Shown here: positions 57,879 to 64,000 of the stretch, in pieces
Position numbering within the stretch: position 1 is the first letter of the stretch
Layout: each line of letters starts with the position of its first letter
From: Thermoleophilia bacterium SCSIO 60948
GTDB taxonomy: Bacteria; Actinomycetota; Thermoleophilia; Solirubrobacterales; 70-9
Length of the DNA stretch: 64,000 bases
Assembly: GCA_021496505.1 (NCBI GenBank)
Contig: CP053031.1
Span: 1,116,001 to 1,180,000 of the forward strand
Direction: 5' to 3'
Program-made: the position numbers and the translations under genes
The notes under the pieces: model-generated
The model's input: only the letters and a program-made list of their open reading frames with translations
Told to the model about the DNA's origin: nothing
Databases searched by the model: none

Positions 57879-59077
57879 GCGCCGCCGCCCGAGAGCTCGG
57901 GCTCGACCGGGACCTCCTCGTCGATCTCGACGTCGCGGCCGCCGTCGGGACGCAGCTCGGTGAGCTCCTCCGGCGTCTTCTCCTCGAGCAGGTGCTCGAG
58001 ATGGGGCGGGCCGTACTCGCCCAGGACCGCGATCGTGCCCGGCCAGTAGACGCTTCTCGAGGCCTCGAAGCCGAGCACGGTCGGGACGTGGACCCAGCTG
58101 CCCGTGTTCCACAGCTTGGTCCCGGCGGTCGTCCGCCAGCCGCCCTCCGCGGGTAGGGGTCCGCGGCGATGGGTGTGGCCGAAGATCACATGCTCGGCGT
58201 CGATCCGCATCCGCTCGACGACCTCGCGCATGGCGTCGAGACCGGCGTCGGTTACGGCGCCCGGGGTGAGATCGGAGCGGACCGGCCCGAGCCCGAGCCG
58301 GTTCGCCGCGCCGACCGCGCCCGGCACCGCGACCGAGCCGAGCAGCCATGCGCGGAGCTTCGAGAACGCCGAGTCGCCGCCCCCGACCATCGCCCAGATC
58401 CTGGCCGAGGGGCTCGCCTGGCCGGCCCGCTGTCCGGTTCCGGCCTGCGCGAGCGCGTAGAGCAGGGCGTAGACGGGGTTCGTCACGCGTTCGTACTCGT
58501 GCGCCGGCACGGCGGCTCCCTCGGCGGGGTCGAGCGGGTCGGGACCGCCCGGCGGGATGCCGAGTGCTCGCTCGACCATCGCCACCCCGAGTCGCTCGAA
58601 CATCGGCACGGTGAGATGGCGGTCGAGGTAGTGGCCATGGGTCGCGTAGACGTCGTCGCGCAGCCAGACGCCGGGGTAGGCGAGCTCGATCCCGTCGACC
58701 CCCGCGAGCTCGAGCAACCGCGCCGCGGCGCCCGTCGGCTTCAGCCGGGCCTCGAGCCCGAGCTCGGTCTCGCCACCGAGAGCGCGCTCGTCGAGGGCGT
58801 CACGCGCGAGGCGGTGATCGTGGTTGCCGGCCAGCATGACGATCTCGGCGTCGGGGAGAGCGTCGCGGAGTGCGGCGAGGAAGGGCGCCGCGAGCTCGAG
58901 CGCGTCGGCGACCGGTCGGTCGCGGAGCTCGACGACGTCGCCGAGCAGGACGACGCGGTCGGAGCCCGCGATGCGCTCGAAGAGGATCTCCTGCGCTCCC
59001 GCGCCGCGGAGCAGGTCGCCGTTTCGCCCCGCGCCGAGGTGGAGGTCGGAGATGACTGTGGTTCGCACGGCCCGCAT
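57875..59077 (-). CDS. Calcineurin-like metallophosphoesterase
   Basis: The 400-residue protein has all metal motifs: DLHLG, GDVVE, GNHDHR, THGHY and GHTHR, as in LpxH-like and phosphodiesterase members. A central insert of about 100 residues and a Glu-rich C-terminal tail set it apart; there is no signal peptide. The substrate is unknown. It is first in a two-gene operon. Confidence 0.88.
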   Translation of the reverse strand: MRAVRTTVISDLHLGAGRNGDLLRGAGAQEILFERIAGSDRVVLLGDVVELRDRPVADALELAAPFLAALRDALPDAEIVMLAGNHDHRLARDALDERALGGETELGLEARLKPTGAAARLLELAGVDGIELAYPGVWLRDDVYATHGHYLDRHLTVPMFERLGVAMVERALGIPPGGPDPLDPAEGAAVPAHEYERVTNPVYALLYALAQAGTGQRAGQASPSARIWAMVGGGDSAFSKLRAWLLGSVAVPGAVGAANRLGLGPVRSDLTPGAVTDAGLDAMREVVERMRIDAEHVIFGHTHRRGPLPAEGGWRTTAGTKLWNTGSWVHVPTVLGFEASRSVYWPGTIAVLGEYGPPHLEHLLEEKTPEELTELRPDGGRDVEIDEEVPVEPELSGGGA

Positions 59078-59132
59078 CCTCGCAGGCCGCGACGTCGAGC
59101 CCGACCGGCCCCGCCGTCGTTAACCCCCGACT

Positions 59133-59138
59133 TAGAAT
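59133..59138 (+). promoter_or_regulatory. -10 box TAGAAT, leaderless start of the flippase-like gene
   Basis: TAGAAT ends 7 bases before GTG 59146. Confidence 0.6.
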
Positions 59139-59145
59139 CCGCCCT

Positions 59146-60228
59146 GTGAGCGCTGAGCAGGAGGCGGCCGACGGCGGCGCGGACCCCGGCGCTCAGCCGA
59201 TCACGCCCAAGCGCATCCTGATCGTGCTCGCGATCCTCGTGGTCGCGATCGTGGCCTTCTATTTCCTCGCGCCGAACCTCGCCGGCCTCGAGAGCACCTG
59301 GGAGCGGATCAAGCAGGGAAGCCCGGCGTGGCTCGCGCTGGCGCTCGGGTTCGAGGCGCTGTCCTTCGGCAGCTACATCCTGCTCTTCCGAGCTGTGTTC
59401 GGCGCCGAGCACGAGATCTCATGGCGAGCGAGCGCCGAGATATCGATGGGCGGAGTCGTCGCCACTCGCGTGCTCGCCGCGGGTGGCGCAGGCGGGATCG
59501 CGTTCATCGCCTGGGCCGTGACGCGGCTCGGGATGGCGGCTCGCGAGGTCGCCTGGCGGCTGACGGCGTTCCTCGTCTGCCAGTACGCCGTCTTCATGTT
59601 CACCGTGATCATCGTCGGGTTCGGGCTCTACCTCGGGCTGCTCCCCGGACCGGCGCCGTTCAGCCTCACCGTCGTGCCGGCGCTGCTGGCGGTCGGGGTG
59701 GTCCTGGTCTGCCTGGGGTTCACGCTCGCGCCGGCGGATCTGCCCGACCGGCTCGAGTCGCTCGCGCAGCGGCGGCCGAAGCTGGCTCGCGTCGCGCGCT
59801 GGCTGGCGACCGTTCCCGCGACGCTCGGGTCGGGCGTTCGCGGAGCGATCCACCTCGTCCGCCACGGCGGGTGGATGGTTCCGGCCGGCGCCGTCGGGTG
59901 GTGGGCCTTCGACATCGCGACTCTCTGGGCCTGCTTCCACGCGTTCGGGGGGGCGCCCGAGGTCCCGGTCGTCGTGCTCGGCTACTTCGTCGGCCAGCTC
60001 GGCAACCTGATCCCGCTGCCCGGTGGGATCGGCGGGGTGGAGGGGGCGATGATCGGGGCCCTGATCGGCTTCGGCGTCGACGGCGGCCTCGCGCTCGTCG
60101 CGGTCCTCGCCTACCGGGGCTTCTCGTTCTGGCTGCCGATGATCCCCGGGCTGCTCGCCTACGTGACGCTGCGAAAGACCGTGCGCGAGGAGTCGCTGGC
60201 CGACGAGCCGCAGCCCGCCGCGCCCTGA
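59146..60228 (+). CDS. UPF0104/LPG-synthase-TM flippase-like membrane protein
   Basis: The 360-residue membrane protein shows the UPF0104 pattern of about eight helices: ALSFGSYILLFRAVFG, RVLAAGGAGGIAFIAWA and the C-terminal GNLIPLPGGIGGVEGAMIGAL, a strongly conserved family motif. Such proteins probably flip lipid-linked intermediates. It is more complete than the paralogue at 39070-40032. It converges with the LmeA-like gene. Confidence 0.87.
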   Translation: MSAEQEAADGGADPGAQPITPKRILIVLAILVVAIVAFYFLAPNLAGLESTWERIKQGSPAWLALALGFEALSFGSYILLFRAVFGAEHEISWRASAEISMGGVVATRVLAAGGAGGIAFIAWAVTRLGMAAREVAWRLTAFLVCQYAVFMFTVIIVGFGLYLGLLPGPAPFSLTVVPALLAVGVVLVCLGFTLAPADLPDRLESLAQRRPKLARVARWLATVPATLGSGVRGAIHLVRHGGWMVPAGAVGWWAFDIATLWACFHAFGGAPEVPVVVLGYFVGQLGNLIPLPGGIGGVEGAMIGALIGFGVDGGLALVAVLAYRGFSFWLPMIPGLLAYVTLRKTVREESLADEPQPAAP

Positions 60229-60243
60229 CCCGCGGTCGACGGC

Positions 60244-60882
60244 CTAGAGCCGGACGACGATCGCGCTCGTGATCAGCGCCGCGAGCGGCCCGGTGTCGAC
60301 GCCCGCCACCTCGCCACCGCCCTCGGTGACGACGATCCGTCCCTCGTCGGAGCGCAGCTCCATGTCGAGGTCGAGCTCGATCGGCTCCTCACCCGCGTCG
60401 CCCGGGATGAAGCCCAGTAGTCCGGCGCCCGGGACGTCGAGGCGCGAGGCCCCGAAGATCGCGAGCGAGCGCGCGTCGGTCGTTCCATGGGCCGTGAACA
60501 GGTAGTCCTCCGAACCCGGCCTGAGCAAGGCCAGCGAGTCGAGCGCGAGCGGACCGACGCGGACGTCGGTGAGCGCGATGTCGACCGTTCCGAACTCGTC
60601 GAGTCGCCCGAAGACGCCATCGGGGTCCTCGTCGCCGAGCGGCAGCACGAGGTCCTCACCCTCGATCTCCAGGCGCGAGCCCGAACCAAGCAACAGGCGC
60701 AGCGCGGGGAACGCGGAGGCCTCGACGCGCGCCGTGCCCCCGTCCTCGGTCAGCCGCTCCTCGATCGCGCGCGAGGCGGCGGGAGGGATCACGATCTGGC
60801 TCAGGACGACCGCCGCGGCGGCGATGCCGGCGAGAGCGACCGCCAGGCGGCGATTCCGCGATGATCGCTCCGCGCCCTCCAC
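60244..60882 (-). CDS. LmeA-like DUF2993 phospholipid-binding protein
   Basis: The 212-residue protein has an N-terminal anchor or signal (about 12-30), then a beta-rich domain with VEASAFPALRLLLGSGSRLEIEG and DVRVGPLALDSLALL, typical of DUF2993/LmeA. In mycobacteria LmeA binds phosphatidylinositol mannosides and supports lipomannan maturation. The role here is inferred by family. The GTG start lies 10 bases downstream of the patatin stop, so the two may be co-transcribed. Confidence 0.75.
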   Translation of the reverse strand: MEGAERSSRNRRLAVALAGIAAAAVVLSQIVIPPAASRAIEERLTEDGGTARVEASAFPALRLLLGSGSRLEIEGEDLVLPLGDEDPDGVFGRLDEFGTVDIALTDVRVGPLALDSLALLRPGSEDYLFTAHGTTDARSLAIFGASRLDVPGAGLLGFIPGDAGEEPIELDLDMELRSDEGRIVVTEGGGEVAGVDTGPLAALITSAIVVRL

Positions 60883-60892
60883 GCGCGGGTGC

Positions 60893-61945
60893 CTACCCGA
60901 TCCGGACCAGGTCGGCCCACTCGGAAGCGGGCCCGGCGGGCCGGCGCGTCCGCTCGGGCGTTCCCTGCGGGATTCCCTCGAGCAGGGCGGCGACGTCTGG
61001 TTGGCGCAGGTGCTCGGTGACCGTCCGCTGCGCCGTCTGGATGACGCGGTCTCGGGAGCGGCGGCTCATCAGGTTCGGGCCCATCGCGTCGAGGTCGTCG
61101 CGGGTCGGCTGGATCAGGACGACCTTCGTCCCGCTCGCCCGCAGCTTGCGCGCCTCGCTGCCGAGCCGCCGGCCCGAAGCACCCTGGAAGTACCCGGCGG
61201 CGCGCTCGAGCGGGTTCCAGGCACGGGTCGGATGCAGCGAGGATGTCGGGTTGAGGCAGATCGCGAGGTCGAGCTCGCGGCCGCGCAGGATGTCGAGGTT
61301 CGAGGTCGAGTAGATCCCGCCGTCGACGTAGAGGCGCTCGCCGATGCGCACCGGCTTGTAGAAGCCGGGAATCGCGCATGAGGCTGCGACGGCGTCGGCG
61401 AGGTGGGCGTCGGGGAAGCCGTCGCGGCCGAACGGGATCCGGCGGCCGGTCGCGTAGTCGCAGGCGACGATTCGCAGGCCGGGGTGCTGCGACCAGCCCT
61501 CGGGCACGACATGGCGGACCTGCCGCTTCAGCGGCTCGGTCGAGATCACGCCGCGTGGCGCCCAGCCGGCGGCGAGTGCCGTCGGGGTGTGGCGGTGTGG
61601 GCGGAGCGCGGTGCGGGCGATCAACCGGGGCGAGCCCGGGAAGAGGGGGATCGCCCCACGATGCCAGCCGAACGTGCCGCCCCCCGATCGATCGGCTTCG
61701 TGGGCCGGCCTTCCGTTCGCATCGGTTATCGCGTCGAAGGTCTCCCCGCGCGAGTGGGCGACCATGAACCAGGGGGGTACGCCACCCGCGATCAGCGCGC
61801 CGATCATCGAGCCGGCCGAGGTGCCGACGATCCGCTCGGCTGAAGCCGGGTCCCATCCGGTCTCGGAGGCGATCGCATCGAGCGCCCCGACGAGCCAGGC
61901 ACCGCCCTGGATGCCGCCGGCGCCGAGCACGAGCCCGACCCTCAT
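60893..61945 (-). CDS. Patatin-like phospholipase
   Basis: The 350-residue protein has oxyanion glycines VLGAGGIQGGAW, nucleophile Ser44 in GTSAGS and the catalytic Asp in DGGIYS, so it should hydrolyse lipid acyl esters. The C-terminal 120 residues are basic and helical. No signal peptide or membrane helix. With the LmeA-like gene next to it, a role in lipid turnover is likely but unproven. Confidence 0.88.
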   Translation of the reverse strand: MRVGLVLGAGGIQGGAWLVGALDAIASETGWDPASAERIVGTSAGSMIGALIAGGVPPWFMVAHSRGETFDAITDANGRPAHEADRSGGGTFGWHRGAIPLFPGSPRLIARTALRPHRHTPTALAAGWAPRGVISTEPLKRQVRHVVPEGWSQHPGLRIVACDYATGRRIPFGRDGFPDAHLADAVAASCAIPGFYKPVRIGERLYVDGGIYSTSNLDILRGRELDLAICLNPTSSLHPTRAWNPLERAAGYFQGASGRRLGSEARKLRASGTKVVLIQPTRDDLDAMGPNLMSRRSRDRVIQTAQRTVTEHLRQPDVAALLEGIPQGTPERTRRPAGPASEWADLVRIG

Positions 61946-61970
61946 CGTCCGCGAGCCCCCGCCATCAGAC

Positions 61971-62918
61971 TCAGCCCAGCAGGGCTCTGTCCTGCGGCGC
62001 GTCCCAGTCGATCATCGGCCCGATCGGGACGAACCGCGTCGGATTGATCTGCGGGTGGGTCGTGTAGTAGTGGAGCTTGATCTGGTCGATGTCGAGCGTC
62101 TGGCGGACGCCTGGGATCGACAGCAGATCCCGCGTGTAGTCCCAGAGCCGCGGATAGTCGACGATCCGCCACAGGTTGCACTTGAAGTGCACGTAGTAGA
62201 CGGAGTCGAAGCGCACGAGCGTCGTGAACAGGCGCCAGTCCGCGAGGGTCGGCGAATCCCCGATGAGGAAGCGACGGTCGGCGAGCCGGCGCTCGAGCGA
62301 GTCGAGCTCCTCGAAGAGCGGACCGGCGGCGGCCTCGTATGCCGACTGTGAGCCTGCGAAGCCCGCCCGGTAGACGCCGTTGTTGACGCGCTCGTAGACC
62401 CGCCGGTTGGTCTCGTCGATCTCCTCGCGATGCTCGGCGGGGTAGAGGTCGAGCCCCGGGTTCTCGGCCCATTCGTCCCAGGCCGAGTTCAGCATCACGA
62501 TCACGTCGGCCGATTCGTTGTTGACGATCCGGCCCGTCTCGCGGTCCCAGAGGACCGGCACGTTCCAGCGACCCTCGTAGTCGGACGCCGTGGCGTCGTA
62601 GGCCTCTGACAGGTAGGAGAACCCGTTGACGGGGTCCTCCTGACCGCCGTTCTCCTCGCGGAAGGTCCAGCCGCGCTCGTCGCGGTAGGGATCGACGAAC
62701 GACATGGAGACGACGTCTCCGAGTCCCTTGAGCTCGCGGACGATGACCGCCCGGTGAGCCCACGGACAGGCCGCGCACACATACAGGTGGTAGCGGCCCG
62801 GCTCAGCCTTGAAGCCTGTCGAGCCGTCGGCCGAGACCCACTCGCGAAGCGAAGCGGTCTCCCGCACCCACTCGCCGGACTCGGAGGTCTTAAAGACGTC
62901 TCGTTCGGCGGTGGTCAT
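61971..62918 (-). CDS. Glutathionyl-hydroquinone reductase-like GST (xi class)
   Basis: The 315-residue protein matches the YqjG/ECM4 family: YHLYVCAACPWAHRAVIVRE with catalytic Cys51 in CPWAHR, VPVLWDRETGRIVNNESADV and the C-terminal HFKCNLWRIVDYPRLW. It reduces thiol-conjugated hydroquinones. Most actinobacteria use mycothiol rather than glutathione, so the thiol partner may differ. TAGCGT lies 9 bases before ATG 62918. Confidence 0.92.
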   Translation of the reverse strand: MTTAERDVFKTSESGEWVRETASLREWVSADGSTGFKAEPGRYHLYVCAACPWAHRAVIVRELKGLGDVVSMSFVDPYRDERGWTFREENGGQEDPVNGFSYLSEAYDATASDYEGRWNVPVLWDRETGRIVNNESADVIVMLNSAWDEWAENPGLDLYPAEHREEIDETNRRVYERVNNGVYRAGFAGSQSAYEAAAGPLFEELDSLERRLADRRFLIGDSPTLADWRLFTTLVRFDSVYYVHFKCNLWRIVDYPRLWDYTRDLLSIPGVRQTLDIDQIKLHYYTTHPQINPTRFVPIGPMIDWDAPQDRALLG

Positions 62919-62927
62919 CGCCCGGCG

Positions 62928-62933
62928 ACGCTA
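62928..62933 (-). promoter_or_regulatory. -10 box TAGCGT before the hydroquinone reductase gene
   Basis: TAGCGT ends 9 bases before ATG 62918. Confidence 0.5.
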
Positions 62934-63104
62934 GCAGCGGCGCGTCGGGGGCTCGCCCGCGTCCGGCACGCGGCGCAAACCGACCGCTTCTACCTGGGCC
63001 CCGTGCGATCGCATCAAGAGGGGTGCGCGAATCGGCTCGAACCGGACCTGAAGACGACCCAAACTGCGCGCCACGCCCGCGCGGATTCCCTGCAAAGTCG
63101 GTGA

Positions 63105-63878
63105 ATGCACCAGCAAGAGACGCGGACGAGGGTCCAATCCCTGCTTGCTTCCGGGATGAACGATTGTGCCGTCTCGCGCGAGACCGGCATCCCGCGATCA
63201 ACGGTTCGTGAGATGCGTCTGGAGGCCGAGGGCCGGCCTCGGTACGAGAAGCGCGTCGAGCGGGAGCGGTGTCCCCGCTGCTGGGCCTCGTCCAAGCCCA
63301 TCCGTTTCGGGCCCGCGGACTACGCACAGCTTCTCGGCCTCTACCTCGGCGATGGGTGCATCTCACGGCAGGGCCGCACGTTCAGGCTCCGTATCGCCCT
63401 CGACGCGGCCTACCCCGAGATCGTCTCCGCGACGGCCGAGCTTCTCCGGCGCGGCTTTCCGGCGAACCCGGTCGCGGAGGTCCGAGGCTCAAAGGGGAAT
63501 TACATCTCGGTATCCGTCCACTGCGCTCACCTGCCTTGCCTGCTCCCCCAGCACGGGCCGGGTAGGAAGCACGAGCGCGACCTATCGCTCGAGGCTTGGC
63601 AGTCCGCACTGCTCGAGGAGCATCCATGGTCCTTCCTGTGCGGCTGTATCTGGAGCGACGGTTGCTCCTTCGTCAATCGCACAGGGCGATACGAGTACCT
63701 CGCGTACGGATTCGCGAACCGCTCGGAGCAGATCGCGTCTCTCTTCGAACAGTCGTGCGACCGCGTGGGTGTTCGTTGCCGCAAGACGTACTCCGCGACA
63801 ACGGGCCTCTGGCAGATCCGCGTCAATCGTCGGGGCGACGTCGCGCGCTTCCTCCGCCACGTGGGGAGAAAGGCGTGA
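63105..63878 (+). CDS. HTH-LAGLIDADG protein, homing-endonuclease-like, beside tRNA-Leu(CAG)
   Basis: The 257-residue protein has an N-terminal resolvase-like HTH (about 14-36, with GIPRSTVRE), a CPRC knuckle (56-59) and two LAGLIDADG motifs: LLGLYLGDGC (76-85) and FLCGCIWSDGC (177-187). Spacing of about 100 residues is that of single-chain two-motif endonucleases. It is free-standing, not in an intron or intein. Codon use looks less GC-rich than its neighbours (for example CGA, ACA, AGA, TCA), suggesting transfer. Its stop is 23 bases before tRNA-Leu(CAG). A decayed homologue lies beside tRNA-Leu(CAA) at 24464-25026. DNA cleavage is inferred; a regulatory role like that of WhiA is also possible. 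Confidence 0.82.
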   Translation: MHQQETRTRVQSLLASGMNDCAVSRETGIPRSTVREMRLEAEGRPRYEKRVERERCPRCWASSKPIRFGPADYAQLLGLYLGDGCISRQGRTFRLRIALDAAYPEIVSATAELLRRGFPANPVAEVRGSKGNYISVSVHCAHLPCLLPQHGPGRKHERDLSLEAWQSALLEEHPWSFLCGCIWSDGCSFVNRTGRYEYLAYGFANRSEQIASLFEQSCDRVGVRCRKTYSATTGLWQIRVNRRGDVARFLRHVGRKA

Positions 63879-63901
63879 TCATCGATAAATTGACCCAGTC
63901 T

Positions 63902-63986
63902 GCGGCTGTGGCGGAATTCGGCAGACGCGCCAGCTTCAGGTGCTGGTGGGGGAAACCCCGTGGAGGTTCGAGTCCTCTCAGCCGCA
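63902..63986 (+). tRNA. tRNA-Leu (CAG)
   Basis: The 85-base class II tRNA has acceptor GCGGCTG/CAGCCGC, discriminator A, anticodon stem CCAGC/GCTGG with loop TTCAGGT (anticodon CAG), variable arm GGGGG-AAA-CCCC and T-arm GAGG-TTCGAGT-CCTC. It follows the LAGLIDADG gene by 23 bases. Confidence 0.95.
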
Positions 63987-64000
63987 TCGAAATTCGGGAC

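Noticed and set aside
55903-57963. A 686-codon plus-strand open frame
   Set aside because: Antisense to a well-conserved CPA2 antiporter; composition is almost only Arg, Glu, Asp and Gly.
1-64000. CRISPR arrays, insertion sequences, prophage genes, rRNA
   Set aside because: I saw no regularly spaced repeats, transposase or phage motifs, or rRNA sequence in reading the window.

Overview
This 64 kb window is a densely packed, very GC-rich (by eye about 70%) chromosomal segment of an actinobacterium. A coenzyme F420 pathway, mycobacteria-like families (DUF3556, LmeA/DUF2993, DivIVA), frequent GTG starts and many TANNNT -10 boxes placed 6-11 bases before start codons point to Actinobacteria. Class Thermoleophilia (Solirubrobacterales-like) is my best guess, but it is an inference. 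Genes on both strands tile the window with 1-4 base overlaps; no gene-free stretch exceeds 300 bases. I see no insertion sequence, prophage or CRISPR array.

Layout. 1-7.7 kb: partial YgfZ-like gene, MntR/MntH manganese module, a GGDEF-EAL-GAF c-di-GMP enzyme, an orphan NMT1-type lipoprotein, pyrophosphatase and aquaporin. 7.7-13.1 kb: F420 locus, with FO synthase (fbiC) facing the operon npdG-cofD-cofC-cofE. 13.2-24.4 kb: HMG-CoA lyase, a DivIVA-like protein coupled to an acyl-CoA carboxylase beta subunit, an MTA/nucleoside phosphorylase plus an MTA/SAH-type deaminase, gamma-glutamyltransferase, acetoacetyl-CoA synthetase and a metal-site-less M28-like membrane protein. 24.4-28.4 kb: five tRNA genes, a broken LAGLIDADG gene against tRNA-Leu(CAA), an SRAP protein and two CAP-domain proteins. 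28.4-40 kb: an FMN 2-hydroxyacid oxidase and its Tat-exported, apparently dead twin, DUF4396 protein under a CsoR-type operator, glutamate decarboxylase, a secreted PD40 protein, a serine hydrolase and a DUF3556/phytoene-desaturase-like pair. 40.1-44 kb: formylglycine-generating enzyme, sulfatase and Stf0 sulfotransferase. 44-48.7 kb: SF2 helicase, NhaP antiporter and phosphatase operon. 48.8-54.5 kb: ethanolamine-type permease, GlnA4-like ligase, PuuD-like hydrolase, aldehyde dehydrogenase and SDR. 55-63 kb: amidotransferase, CPA2 antiporter, metallophosphoesterase, flippase-like protein, LmeA-like, patatin and glutathionyl-hydroquinone reductase-like enzymes. 63.1-64 kb: an intact HTH-LAGLIDADG gene immediately before tRNA-Leu(CAG).

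How it works together. The F420 genes make FO, transfer the phospholactyl-type side chain, add glutamates and use F420 for NADP reduction. The 48.8-54.5 kb genes can be assembled into a complete soluble gamma-glutamylation route from ethanolamine to glutamate plus glycine. The 40.7-44 kb genes both add and remove sulfate esters. The two LAGLIDADG loci, one intact and one decayed, both abut tRNA-Leu genes and are the strongest candidates for an under-described genetic element. Many genes seem to be transcribed without leaders, with the -10 box a fixed short distance before the start codon.
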